Notes: generated by a model from the letters alone, not told the origin. Shown: positions 1 through 8,080, counted from the stretch's first letter. The stretch is 23,835 nucleotides of DNA from CAJXZP01 sp041563475 (GCA_041563475.1 JBFFMY010000042.1:1-23835); one strand, 5' to 3'. A program made the numbers and translations.

Positions 1-858
1 AGTTTCACAAATATGTGGTTCAAACCCTTTTTCCTTTAGGAATCTTACTGCAATTTCGGAAAAAGTTATGAGGTGAAGGTTTTCACTCAGTTTCGGAAAG
101 AAAATATCCCGGTTTTCACCAAAAACACATGACATTAAACAAAGCTCACCTGATTCTTCTTGAACAACGAAATATCTTTTTATATCATTGGGAGCAACAA
201 TGGGTTGTTTTTTTTCCAATCGTTTATTAAACCCATGAAGGAGAGATCCATCTGAAAAAGCTACATTGGCAAATCGAGCCATTGAAACGGGTATTTGTTC
301 ACTTTTTCGGTTAACGTACATTTCCATAATCCGTTTAGAGGCACCCATCATGTTTGCTGGGTTTGCGGCCTTATCAGTAGAAACGCAAAAATATTTTTTA
401 GAATGATTGTCTATCGATTGTTGAATGGTCTTATCCGTATTAAAAATATTCACATCAATCATGCGCATCAAAGTAAATGGGTCTTTTTCACTACGAACAT
501 GTTTTAGGGCTGAAAGATTTAAGACATAATCATATTTTCCATCCGCTTCAATAAATGCATCATATTCGATGGAACCAATATCGAGAGCAAAGGTTTGAAA
601 ATCACCACTTAAGTATCCAAATGAACTTCGAATGTCTCTAACGAGCTCTACCATGTTGTTTTCGCTAATATCAACAACGTGTAATTTTTTTGGGTTGCGT
701 TTAAAAATCTCTTTAGTAACCGCTTGACCAATAGATCCTGCACCCCCTAATACCAAAAATGAAGAGGACGAAACAATTTGAGATAATTCTATTGAATTGT
801 TTTGGATATCCGTATCAAAAAGTCTTTTTTTTCGACCTATTAAACTTAATGTATTCAT
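1..858 (-). CDS. UDP-N-acetylhexosamine 4,6-dehydratase (CapD/PglF-like, short form), partial at the 3' end
   Basis: Extended short-chain dehydratase that oxidises C4 and removes the C6 hydroxyl of a UDP-N-acetylhexosamine, giving a 4-keto-6-deoxy intermediate for surface-glycan sugars. The minus strand reads 286 codons from ATG 858 without a stop to the window edge, so the C terminus is missing. Visible: an NAD(P)-binding glycine motif GGAGSIG (residues 38-44), STDKAANP (160-167) with the Asp-Lys pair, and Met-x3-Lys (M171, K175) where classical SDR enzymes have Tyr-x3-Lys. As I recall, this Met-for-Tyr change marks the WbpM/PglF branch. There are no N-terminal membrane helices, unlike full-length WbpM or PglF. 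It is divergent from the Wzy-like gene at 1032, with promoter-like boxes and palindromes between. The keto-sugar product could feed the aminotransferase at 5342 (inference). Family is confident; the exact substrate is not. Confidence 0.9.
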   Translation of the reverse strand, partial: MNTLSLIGRKKRLFDTDIQNNSIELSQIVSSSSFLVLGGAGSIGQAVTKEIFKRNPKKLHVVDISENNMVELVRDIRSSFGYLSGDFQTFALDIGSIEYDAFIEADGKYDYVLNLSALKHVRSEKDPFTLMRMIDVNIFNTDKTIQQSIDNHSKKYFCVSTDKAANPANMMGASKRIMEMYVNRKSEQIPVSMARFANVAFSDGSLLHGFNKRLEKKQPIVAPNDIKRYFVVQEESGELCLMSCVFGENRDIFFPKLSENLHLITFSEIAVRFLKEKGFEPHICET

Positions 859-890
859 TTATTTTCGTTAGAATATATAATATATTCACC

Positions 891-929
891 TTTGTCTAGA
901 CAAAAATGAATAGACATTTATTTGTCTAT
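891..929. promoter_or_regulatory. Two nested inverted repeats sharing the half-site TTGTCTA, operator candidate
   Basis: Positions 891-904 are a perfect 14-base palindrome, TTTGTCTAGACAAA. At 910-929 is a second inverted repeat with 7-base arms ATAGACA and TGTCTAT around six bases. Both are built from the same element, TGTCTA or its complement TAGACA, so four half-sites lie within 39 bases of the spacer between two divergent glycan genes. This arrangement suits a dimeric repressor or activator. No regulator gene is visible nearby, so the binding protein is unknown. Confidence 0.5.
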
Positions 930-930
930 G

Positions 931-946
931 CAAAGGTATACTTTTG
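931..946. promoter_or_regulatory. Overlapping divergent -7 promoter boxes
   Basis: The stretch CAAAGGTATACTTTTG reads as a Bacteroidota -7 box (TAnnTTTG) on both strands. TACTTTTG at 939-946 points right toward the Wzy-like gene, and TACCTTTG at 938-931 points left toward the dehydratase. The whole is a near-palindrome centred on TATA. No well-spaced -33 TTTG was found for either direction, so only the -7 elements are supported. If both are used, polymerase binding in the two directions would be mutually exclusive. Confidence 0.45.
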
Positions 947-1031
947 CGAGTTGGAAAAGGGAATGTTAGTTAATCGGATTTTCCCTCCTAATTGAAAATT
1001 AACTGTATTTCAGTTTGACAAATCTGCATTG

Positions 1032-2159
1032 ATGATAGGACTTCTTACATATTTACCAACCACTGCATATTTTCCGCAGTACTTTTTTTTGTTGGCATTT
1101 TTGTATGCTTTAGTTAGAGATAGAGAAAAACTGCTGAAGGATTTTTATGGTTTTCGAAATGACTCCAAACATTCCATAAATTGGAATTTTTTAATTATTG
1201 CTTTAATCATTTTTTTTAGCAGTTTGAATAGAATAATCCACTGGGATTCTGCTCGAGAACTCACGGACTTCTTTCCCTATTTTGTTTTGCTGGTTCCGAC
1301 TTATGTTCTAGCCATAACCTTCAAAAGGTCGGATGCGAAAGTTTTAATTGGATTAATTGTTTTGGAAGCACTTGTAGTCATTGCTGAATGGACCACAGGT
1401 GTGTCTACTTTTGATAGGTCTTTAGAAGGTTTTTCAGCTTTTGCAGCCGATGAATTGGCCTATTTCCAACGACCCCTTGGATTAAGTGAAAGTTCAAGTC
1501 ACATTGCGTCTAAATTATTTTTAGCGTGGTTACTCCTAGATTTTTTCAAACTGAAAGAAAAAATTTGGCTTGTGGCAAAGGTGATTATTTTTTTAGGGGT
1601 ATTTATGACTTTTAATCGCTCCGTAATTCTTGCGTTGGGGATTTACTTGGTGATATCTCAAGGGATGTCGTTTTTGACCCTTCGTTACAAATTAGAGAAT
1701 GCATGGATTGCATTTGTTTCTTTTGGTATTGGATTAATTGGTTTTGTGGGAGTTGTTTTGTTTAAGGGACAAGAGTTAATAAATCAATTTACAAGAAATA
1801 AGGGAACAATTGAGCTTACAGGAAGAGAATATATTTGGGCAGATTTCATCAAATTTATCCAAGAGAATTTAATTTATGGAAATCATTCCATTAAGTTGTG
1901 GTTGGATGGGTATCATGCGCACAATGCATATATTGAACTAATAGCCACCAATGGTATATTTATAGCAGCTCTTTATTTTTTGCTTATTTATAGAAATATG
2001 AAAAGTAGCAATTGGATGTTTGTGTTGCCGATTTTAATTTTCGGACTTACCCAATATGCATTTTTTTGGGGAATATCCCTTTTTGATATTGTGTTTTGGG
2101 TAATCCTATTTCAGGTACCCGCTATCTTTTCTGAGAAGAAAGAACAGCTAGTTCCTTAA
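1032..2159 (+). CDS. O-antigen polymerase/ligase-like membrane protein (Wzy_C family)
   Basis: Polytopic inner-membrane protein of the Wzy/WaaL superfamily, which polymerises lipid-linked glycan repeats or ligates the finished chain to an acceptor. About 375 residues, mostly hydrophobic segments. It carries two landmark regions: a periplasmic-loop stretch LTGREYIWADF, and GYHAHNAYIELIATNGIF, matching the His-x-His-Asn-...-Gly motif of O-antigen ligases. An Arg after a helix (TFNRS) fits the family's conserved Arg. The start is uncertain: ATG 1032 follows directly after an in-frame TTG at 1029, and the frame is closed by TGA at 993. Its last 38 bases overlap the end of the convergent Wzz-like gene. 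A second homologue lies at 4100, so one may be the polymerase and the other the ligase; sequence alone does not say which. Confidence 0.8.
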   Translation: MIGLLTYLPTTAYFPQYFFLLAFLYALVRDREKLLKDFYGFRNDSKHSINWNFLIIALIIFFSSLNRIIHWDSARELTDFFPYFVLLVPTYVLAITFKRSDAKVLIGLIVLEALVVIAEWTTGVSTFDRSLEGFSAFAADELAYFQRPLGLSESSSHIASKLFLAWLLLDFFKLKEKIWLVAKVIIFLGVFMTFNRSVILALGIYLVISQGMSFLTLRYKLENAWIAFVSFGIGLIGFVGVVLFKGQELINQFTRNKGTIELTGREYIWADFIKFIQENLIYGNHSIKLWLDGYHAHNAYIELIATNGIFIAALYFLLIYRNMKSSNWMFVLPILIFGLTQYAFFWGISLFDIVFWVILFQVPAIFSEKKEQLVP

Positions 2160-2946
2160 CAAAAACAAACAAAAAGCCTAAAATTAGAAAGGATACTGTT
2201 ATTCCAGTAACAACTATTAAATTTTTGTTGGCAGGTTTATTTAAATTATAAAAGCTAGAAACAACGGTAAAGGGTTCTAGTAAATCGACATGATTTTTTA
2301 AGTCCTGTACAAAAGTTAATGCTTCGTTATAATTTACGGGGTTTAATTGACCTTTAATAGTCAATGTGCTCTTATAGCTATTTGGATTAGTGTCAAAATT
2401 TAAAGAATCAAGAACTCTAATATTATCCGTAACCTCACTTATTAACGTATTAGACTTTCGTAATTCTAATTTTAAAGTTTTTGAAACATACGGGTTTGAG
2501 CTCATGAATTTCAAAATCCCAGTTTCTAATTTTGGTAAAACAACTCGGTCATAAACTTCCGTTTTTACAAGAATTAACGCTCCTAATTTTTGGTCCGTTG
2601 CTGGTGTGTTGGAAGTTTTTGTGTGTTTTGATTGTGCAAACTCCAATAAGCGAATATTTTTAGCTTCTGCTACATTAATCCCTAGCATTTTTGAAATCTC
2701 ATCGTAATTTTTTTCCTCCACCAAGGCAGTTAACGGATTCAAAATTTCCAAAAGGGTTGTTTTATCCACAACATTAGAATACCCAATTAATTCTGAATAA
2801 TAATAGTTTGGTTTTAGATAACTATACGCAGTTCCGATACCTGCGCCAACAATAAGGAATGCGAAAAGCAAAATGAAATTACGCTTTAAAAACGCGTAAA
2901 CAATAATTAAAAAATCAGTAAGCCCTACGTTGTCTGATGAATTCAT
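2122..2946 (-). CDS. Wzz-like chain-length determinant
   Basis: Predicted polysaccharide co-polymerase that sets the length of chains made by a Wzy polymerase. 274 residues with the class layout: a short cytoplasmic N terminus, a first membrane helix at about residues 19-40, a long charged periplasmic region, and a second helix near 241-264 preceded by NLNKPANKN (the Pro-containing segment before TM2 is typical). There is no C-terminal tyrosine-kinase domain, so this is the short, kinase-free type. It starts at ATG 2946, divergent from the GT2 gene at 3061. It overlaps the tail of the Wzy-like gene by 38 bases on the opposite strand. Overall similarity to canonical Wzz is topological more than motif-based. 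Confidence 0.75.
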   Translation of the reverse strand: MNSSDNVGLTDFLIIVYAFLKRNFILLFAFLIVGAGIGTAYSYLKPNYYYSELIGYSNVVDKTTLLEILNPLTALVEEKNYDEISKMLGINVAEAKNIRLLEFAQSKHTKTSNTPATDQKLGALILVKTEVYDRVVLPKLETGILKFMSSNPYVSKTLKLELRKSNTLISEVTDNIRVLDSLNFDTNPNSYKSTLTIKGQLNPVNYNEALTFVQDLKNHVDLLEPFTVVSSFYNLNKPANKNLIVVTGITVSFLILGFLFVFVKELAVLSSQKR

Positions 2947-3060
2947 AATTCCAGTTTTGAAGACACAAATTAAAAGAATAAAACCTTTCGTTGATAAATA
3001 TCTTTTCGTCTAGCACAAATATTGATTGTTATTGTAATCTTTGTTTTCATTACTGAAAAA

Positions 3061-4092
3061 ATGGCCAAGTTAGTTTCAATCATAATTCCAACAAGAAATG
3101 AGGAACGATTCATATTGAATACGCTAGAATCCATAATGGCTCAAGATTATCCCTCCGAGCTGATTGAGGTGATTATTGCAGATGGAGAAAGTGATGATTC
3201 AACGGGAAAACTAATTGAAAAGTTTATAACGAATCATCCAAATGTCACTTTGATAAACAACCCAGAAAGAGTTGTTCCATTCGCATTGAATTATGCGATA
3301 GAAAAATCAAAAGGCGAAATAATTATTCGGTTGGATGCCCATTCAAAATATCCCAGAAACTATGTTTCTCGATTAGTTTTTGAATTGGACCGACTAAAAG
3401 CAGATAATGTGGGCGGGGTATGGATCACTACTCCGGCAAACTCAGGATTCGTTGCCACTGGAATTGCCTTAGCAACTTCTCATCCCTTAGGAATAGGAAA
3501 TGCTAGTTACAGATTGGAGAATCAAGAAATAAAAAAAGTAGATACTGTTCCATTTGGATGTTTCCCAAAATCAGTATTTGACCGCATTGGCCTTTTTGAT
3601 ACGGATTTAATTCGGAATCAAGATGATGAATTTAATGGTCGTATCATTAAAAATGGCGGAGAAATTTATTTAATACCAGATGTTCAGATTGAGTACTATG
3701 CACGAGAAACATTATCCACAATGCAAAAGATGTTTTATCAATATGGCTTATTTAAGCCATTGGTAAATAAAAAACTTGGTGAGTCGGCAACAATTAGACA
3801 GTTCGTTCCGCCTACTTTCGTTTTGTTTTTGGTGCTGGGTATTTTTATGCCATTTTCTCCAAGTTTATTGAATTATTTTTGGCTAGCTGGTCTTTCCTTA
3901 TATCTGATACTTACTATTGTAGTGAGTTTCCAGATAGCTGCGAAGGAATCTCGCTATGCTCTTTTATTCTTTCTTCCAATCGTATTCCCATTCATACACA
4001 TAAGTTATGGTTGGGGATATTTAAAGGGTTGGTTTTTGGTTAATATTTTAAACAAAATGCCTGGAGGAAAGCATTTTTCAACCTCACGATAA
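3061..4092 (+). CDS. Family 2 glycosyltransferase, ExoA-like, with C-terminal membrane helices
   Basis: GT-A fold inverting glycosyltransferase that adds a sugar from a nucleotide donor to a lipid-linked glycan at the cytoplasmic membrane face. 343 residues from ATG 3061. Visible: the N-terminal strand LVSIIIPTRNEE, DGESDDST (41-48) for nucleotide binding, DAH (92-94) in the metal-binding DxD place, and QDDEF (187-191) as the ED-type catalytic motif. The middle section (VGGVWITTP, then HPLGIGNASYR) resembles succinoglycan ExoA-type enzymes. Three or so membrane helices follow from about residue 250. An upstream in-frame TTG at about 3022 would add 13 residues but lies outside the conserved GT2 start. 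It is followed after 7 bases by the O-antigen ligase homologue, probably in one transcript. Donor and acceptor sugars are unknown. Confidence 0.88.
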   Translation: MAKLVSIIIPTRNEERFILNTLESIMAQDYPSELIEVIIADGESDDSTGKLIEKFITNHPNVTLINNPERVVPFALNYAIEKSKGEIIIRLDAHSKYPRNYVSRLVFELDRLKADNVGGVWITTPANSGFVATGIALATSHPLGIGNASYRLENQEIKKVDTVPFGCFPKSVFDRIGLFDTDLIRNQDDEFNGRIIKNGGEIYLIPDVQIEYYARETLSTMQKMFYQYGLFKPLVNKKLGESATIRQFVPPTFVLFLVLGIFMPFSPSLLNYFWLAGLSLYLILTIVVSFQIAAKESRYALLFFLPIVFPFIHISYGWGYLKGWFLVNILNKMPGGKHFSTSR

Positions 4093-4099
4093 ATTTATT

Positions 4100-5293
4100 T
4101 TGAAAAACTTTGCGTCAGAAATAACACTAAATAGATGGAACTTATATATTCTTCATTTTTTGGTGTTCTTGATTTCGTTTGAGGAAAGATTAATCCCTAT
4201 TACCCTGGTTGGCTTCCTTGTTCTGAATTTATTTTCAGTAAGTTGGAAAGACCGAGTGCATTACTTTCAAAAGAGAAAAAAATTCATCGGTGCTTTTGTT
4301 TCATTTTACCTCGCAGCTATAATTGGAATGATCTATACCGTCAATATATCGGATGGATTATTTAATTTGGAGGTTAAATTATCTCTATTAATTGTCCCTG
4401 TTTTTTTTCTAACATCAAATATTATTAATAAGTATTCGGTTTTTGGGTTGTTAAAAACCTACATTTTTGGTGTTTCATTGTCTCTTTTAGTTCAGTTTTT
4501 CTTTGCGGCAATTAACTTCCAAGAAACGGGAAATACGGATGTGTTTTTTTATCGACTATTATCCTATTTTCATCATCCAACCTACTTTGCTATTTATACC
4601 AATTTTGCGATAGCTAGTTTATTGGTTTTAATTTTTCATTATAGAGATAGGCCACAGTTCAGGCATTTTGCTTTATTAGGTTTTTTGGTCATAGGTATAT
4701 ATCAGTTGTCTTCACGAACAGGCATGTTAACTCTAGTTTTGTTGTTGTTATACGCATTTGTATACATCATATTTCCGCAATTAAAATGGCGAAAAATGTT
4801 ATATGCATTGTTTACAACAGTTTTGCTTTCAGCAGCAATTTTATTTCCAATAGCAAAATATACCCAATCCATGCGTCAGGTGGATTTGTCCTCAAGTAAA
4901 TCAAGTTCTGGTGTCCGTTTAGCTATGTGGAAATCAGCGTTACCGCTGATTATTGAACATCCATTTTTTGGAGTGGGAACCGGTGATGTAAATCGCGAAC
5001 TGCAGAAAAGATTTTCAGAGGACAAAATATTGAGGGCGGTTCGAGATAATTTAAACGCACATAACCAATTTATGCAAGCGCAGGTAGGACTTGGTTTAAT
5101 GGGGACATTTGCTTTATTAATTGGGATTTTATTTCCACTGTGGATTTCGATTAGAAAAGGAAAGCTGTTTTATCCTTTATTTGCAGTAATCTTGCTTATA
5201 AGTTTTATAACGGAATCTGTTTTAAATACACAGGCGGGCGTTATTTATTACGCTGTGATGAACTCTATTGTGTTCTTCACGTACGAACAATAA
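4100..5293 (+). CDS. O-antigen ligase/polymerase family membrane protein (Wzy_C), TTG start
   Basis: Polytopic membrane protein with about ten to twelve hydrophobic segments, 397 residues. It holds the Wzy_C landmarks: SSRTGMLTL (conserved Arg), RLAMWKSALPLIIEHPFFGVGTGD (the R...W...P..G.G block of the periplasmic loop), and NAHNQFMQAQVGLGLMG (the His-Asn motif). It fits the WaaL ligase pattern slightly better than the homologue at 1032, so I favour ligase here and polymerase there, without proof. The only plausible start is TTG 4100: the frame is closed by TAA at 4049 and there is no ATG in between, while the next Met falls inside the membrane region. It lies 7 bases after the GT2 gene, probably co-transcribed. 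Confidence 0.85.
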   Translation: MKNFASEITLNRWNLYILHFLVFLISFEERLIPITLVGFLVLNLFSVSWKDRVHYFQKRKKFIGAFVSFYLAAIIGMIYTVNISDGLFNLEVKLSLLIVPVFFLTSNIINKYSVFGLLKTYIFGVSLSLLVQFFFAAINFQETGNTDVFFYRLLSYFHHPTYFAIYTNFAIASLLVLIFHYRDRPQFRHFALLGFLVIGIYQLSSRTGMLTLVLLLLYAFVYIIFPQLKWRKMLYALFTTVLLSAAILFPIAKYTQSMRQVDLSSSKSSSGVRLAMWKSALPLIIEHPFFGVGTGDVNRELQKRFSEDKILRAVRDNLNAHNQFMQAQVGLGLMGTFALLIGILFPLWISIRKGKLFYPLFAVILLISFITESVLNTQAGVIYYAVMNSIVFFTYEQ

Positions 5294-5311
5294 TCCGATA
5301 TCAATTTTAGT

Positions 5312-5319
5312 TATTTTTG
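5312..5319 (+). promoter_or_regulatory. -7 promoter box TATTTTTG before the aminotransferase
   Basis: An exact TAnnTTTG match lies 22 bases before the ATG at 5342, which would give a leader of roughly 15 bases. No -33 TTTG at the usual spacing was found. It could start a separate transcript for the aminotransferase and sugar transferase. Confidence 0.4.
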
Positions 5320-5341
5320 CAGCTTAATTTTAAAATATTTT

Positions 5342-6559
5342 ATGATTCCATTCTCTCCCCCAAGAATTGACGAAAAAATTATTCTTGAAGTGGTTGATGC
5401 ACTTCGATCTGGTTGGATTACTACTGGGCCGAAAACAAAATTATTTGAAAAGAAAATTACCGAATTCACTGGAGCCCATGCTACGGTTTGTCTGAATAGC
5501 GGAACTGCCGCTATGGAGCTAATGTTGAGTTGGTTTGGAGTTGGTCCAGGTGATGAGGTAATCATACCGGCTTACACGTATACAGCCACTGCTAATGCTG
5601 TTGTCCATAGTGGCGCAACCCCAGTGATGTGTGATGTGCGAAAAGACGATTTTAATATTGATGTAGCCAAGATAGGGAAACTCATTACCGAAAAAACGAA
5701 AGTTATCATCCCAGTGGATATAGGAGGATGGCCCTGTGATTATGATGAATTAAACGAATTAATCAGAACTCCAGAAATTAACTCAAAATTTACCCCTAAT
5801 ACTGAGGTTCAAGAGCTTTTGGGAAGGATTATGATTTTGGCTGATGGAGCACATTCTATTGGGGCAATGTATAAAGGAAAGAAATCAGGTACTTTAGCTG
5901 ACGCAACGGCATTTTCATTCCACGCTGTTAAAAATCTTACCACTGCTGAAGGAGGAGCCATTTCATTGATGCTACCTAAACGTTTTGATGCTCAACGTAT
6001 GTATAATGATTTAAATATTAAATCACTCCACGGGCAAACAAAAGACGCGTTTGCAAAAGTTCAAAAAGGCGGATGGAGATATGATGTTGTTGAGGCTGGG
6101 TACAAGTATAATATGACGGATATTCTTGCCTCTATTGGTTTGGTAGAACTGGAGCGTTATAAAGATGATACTTTGGTAAAAAGAAAGCACATTTTCGATC
6201 GATATAATGAGTTGCTTTCAAAATATAAGTGGGCATGGACGCCTGTAAATGAATCGGACGAAAAGATTTCAAATAATCATCTGTATTTATTACGAATTAA
6301 GGATATTACAGAGCATCAACGAAACCTTATTATTTTTGAGATTTCAAACTTAGACGTATCCGTAAATGTGCATTATCAGCCTCTACCCATGCTTTCTTTT
6401 TATAAGCACAGAGGGTATAAAATGATTGATTATCCTGTTTCGTTTGATAATTACAAGCAAGAAATTAGTTTACCTATTTATTACGATTTAACAGATGATC
6501 AGATTGAAACAGTGGTAAATGCTGTTGCTTCTGCAGTAAAAAAGGTGCTTAAAAAGTAG
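5342..6559 (+). CDS. DegT/DnrJ/EryC1/StrS family PLP-dependent sugar aminotransferase
   Basis: PLP enzyme that transfers an amino group, usually from glutamate, to the keto carbon of a nucleotide sugar. 405 residues from ATG 5342. The PLP-binding lysine is K197 in SFHAVKNLTTAEGG; the cofactor-ring aspartate is D168 with H171 in ILADGAHSIGA; SGWITTGP and LNSGTAAMEL are the usual N-terminal blocks. Compared with the common DegT pattern there is an extra stretch of about 20-25 residues (roughly 141-162) between the GGWPCDYDEL block and the Asp strand. I recall this insertion in a Bacteroidota/Firmicutes subgroup, so it is not damage. The natural substrate would be the 4-keto product of the dehydratase at 1-858 (inference). 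It is followed after 4 bases by a PglC-like transferase, the pairing seen in bacillosamine-type glycan loci, though no PglD-like acetyltransferase is in the window. Confidence 0.92.
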   Translation: MIPFSPPRIDEKIILEVVDALRSGWITTGPKTKLFEKKITEFTGAHATVCLNSGTAAMELMLSWFGVGPGDEVIIPAYTYTATANAVVHSGATPVMCDVRKDDFNIDVAKIGKLITEKTKVIIPVDIGGWPCDYDELNELIRTPEINSKFTPNTEVQELLGRIMILADGAHSIGAMYKGKKSGTLADATAFSFHAVKNLTTAEGGAISLMLPKRFDAQRMYNDLNIKSLHGQTKDAFAKVQKGGWRYDVVEAGYKYNMTDILASIGLVELERYKDDTLVKRKHIFDRYNELLSKYKWAWTPVNESDEKISNNHLYLLRIKDITEHQRNLIIFEISNLDVSVNVHYQPLPMLSFYKHRGYKMIDYPVSFDNYKQEISLPIYYDLTDDQIETVVNAVASAVKKVLKK

Positions 6560-6563
6560 ATTC

Positions 6564-7148
6564 TTGAAGCGAATATTTGATATTTTATCCTCCTTAGTTG
6601 TTTTGTTTTTGTTGTCGCCTATTTTTATTGTAGTGGCTATTTGGATAGTATTGGATTCAAAAGGCGGTATTTTTTACAAGCAGAGTCGTGTAGGGTTGAA
6701 TCAACACGAATTTGGGTTGTATAAATTCCGAACAATGCGTCCCGACTCCGATGCAGTAAAAATAACAATTGGTGACCGTGATCCTAGGGTAACCAAAGTG
6801 GGTTATTTTTTACGTAAGTATAAATTAGACGAGTTACCTCAACTTATTAATATTCTGAAAGGTGAAATGAGTGTTGTAGGGCCTCGGCCGGAAGTGAAAC
6901 AGTATGTTGACTTGTATACTCCTGCGCAATTACGTGTGCTAACCGTGAAACCAGGGCTTTCGGATTTAGCTACTTTGGAATATGTTAATGAAAGCGAGAT
7001 TTTAGCAAAAAGTGATAATCCAGAGAAAACATACATTGAAGAAATAATGCCGGATAAGCTGAAGTTGAACTTACAATATATTGACAATCAAAGCTTTTCG
7101 ATGGATTTAAAAATTATTTTTAAAACCTTTGCTCGAATTATTCGATAA
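6564..7148 (+). CDS. Monotopic phosphoglycosyl transferase (PglC-like bacterial sugar transferase), TTG start
   Basis: Transfers a phospho-sugar from a UDP-sugar to undecaprenyl phosphate, the first membrane step of glycan assembly. 194 residues, the size of the minimal PglC core without the extra helices of WbaP-type enzymes. Visible: an N-terminal hydrophobic segment with the Ser-Pro kink (S18-P19) expected of the re-entrant helix, KFRTM (54-58), the Asp-Glu catalytic dyad in KLDELPQL (D89, E90), GPRPE (106-110) and VKPGLSD (about 128-134). Start TTG 6564 is required because the re-entrant helix begins at once, and there is no ATG between it and the preceding stop at 6559. Its last 11 bases overlap the convergent SirB1-like gene. 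The sugar carried is probably the amino-deoxysugar made by its neighbours (inference). Confidence 0.93.
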   Translation: MKRIFDILSSLVVLFLLSPIFIVVAIWIVLDSKGGIFYKQSRVGLNQHEFGLYKFRTMRPDSDAVKITIGDRDPRVTKVGYFLRKYKLDELPQLINILKGEMSVVGPRPEVKQYVDLYTPAQLRVLTVKPGLSDLATLEYVNESEILAKSDNPEKTYIEEIMPDKLKLNLQYIDNQSFSMDLKIIFKTFARIIR

Positions 7149-8007
7149 GTAAATTGGATAATTTCTTGATCTCTTCCGCCTTACCTAGTTCTCCAATTTT
7201 TGAATACGCGTAAATTAGATTATTCATTAAGCGCTTTAAAATTGTTTTAGTATCACAGGGTTGAAAGTATTCAGGTTTTTCTGGGACGTTTATTTTCTCC
7301 AGAAACTCACTTAATTCTGCCGCGCCAAAAACTTCGCCTTTTGAAAACGGATTAATATAAAATAATACAGGAGAGTCTTCAATTGGTGTAGTAAGTTGAT
7401 AGGGGTCTAGGTAGGCTACTACAAAATGTCGAGGTAAATTCACTCCATAAATGGGGAGGTCCAATTGTCTGCCAATCAAGATATAAAGAATGGAAAGAGA
7501 TAAAGGATTTCCCTTTTTAGTATCTAAAACATCGCTTAATATGGAGTTTTGATTATCATGATACCCATCTACATTACCAGAGAACTTATGTACTTTAAAA
7601 ATAAAATGATTAATCATTTGTATTTTTTCGTAAGCCGTAAGATAATCGTTTATTTCTAGCCAGATTTCATGCGTGTACTTTGAAATTTTGGCATTTATGT
7701 TGTCTACGGATAGGTTAGGGTATTTGTAATTTGAAACGTAGGTAACACCCTCTAGTAAATCTGGCTTTTCGGTTTTCCACCAATCTAGCAATTGTTCCTC
7801 TAAGGATCCGAATTGAATTTCATGAATTAAATCTTCAATACGTGTCTGAAACAAATGCCCATGTTTATTGCGCTCCCAATGATTTTCAAGCTTAGGAATT
7901 ATATCCTCTCCAAATGATTTAAGCTCTTTTTTGATTTGACCGTAGATATCCTCATCTGGATCATCTAACAATCGTATCAACGCCTTTATTTCTTCAGTAG
8001 TTCGCAC
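7138..8007 (-). CDS. SirB1-like transglutaminase-fold protein, GTG start
   Basis: Belongs to the SirB1/transglutaminase-like family, common in bacteria but of poorly defined function. 289 residues. The N terminus (about 1-65) looks helical and HEAT-like. The core holds NSILSDVLDTKKGNPLSLSILY (about 154-175) and YGVNLPRHFVVAY (about 187-199), the family signatures, where a classical transglutaminase Cys-His-Asp triad is not evident. The C terminus (MNNLIYAYSKIGELGKAEE) resembles a TPR unit, as in other members. The start is GTG 8007: the frame is closed by TAA three codons upstream and no ATG lies near the N terminus. A complete promoter fits just upstream (8033-8062). It may be an enzyme relic or a peptide-binding protein; I do not assign a role. 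Confidence 0.8.
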   Translation of the reverse strand: MRTTEEIKALIRLLDDPDEDIYGQIKKELKSFGEDIIPKLENHWERNKHGHLFQTRIEDLIHEIQFGSLEEQLLDWWKTEKPDLLEGVTYVSNYKYPNLSVDNINAKISKYTHEIWLEINDYLTAYEKIQMINHFIFKVHKFSGNVDGYHDNQNSILSDVLDTKKGNPLSLSILYILIGRQLDLPIYGVNLPRHFVVAYLDPYQLTTPIEDSPVLFYINPFSKGEVFGAAELSEFLEKINVPEKPEYFQPCDTKTILKRLMNNLIYAYSKIGELGKAEEIKKLSNLLIE

Positions 8008-8032
8008 CCAGTATTACAGAATTTGCTGTAGC

Positions 8033-8062
8033 CAAATCTATTCTGAATTAAACTCCCTCAAA
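8033..8062 (-). promoter_or_regulatory. Bacteroidota-type promoter TTTG-N18-TAGATTTG for the SirB1-like gene
   Basis: Read on the minus strand, TTTG at 8062-8059 is followed by an 18-base spacer and TAGATTTG at 8040-8033, matching both the -33 and -7 elements with normal spacing. The start point would fall near 8025, some 18 bases before GTG 8007. This is the best-formed promoter in the window and separates the gene from the upstream nucleoside phosphorylase. Confidence 0.55.
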
Positions 8063-8080
8063 TCGGACCTAGAAATTAGT

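Noticed and set aside
295..507. Rightward 70-codon frame inside the dehydratase
   Set aside because: Antisense shadow of a clear, motif-bearing gene.
1001..1015. AACTG/CAGTT 5-base stem just before the Wzy-like gene
   Set aside because: Too short to separate from chance in AT-rich DNA, and there is no U-tract or conserved element.
5342..6559. Insertion of about 20-25 residues in the aminotransferase as a sign of a novel enzyme
   Set aside because: I recall the same GGxPCDY...insert...DGAHS layout in a known DegT subgroup, so it is a subfamily trait.
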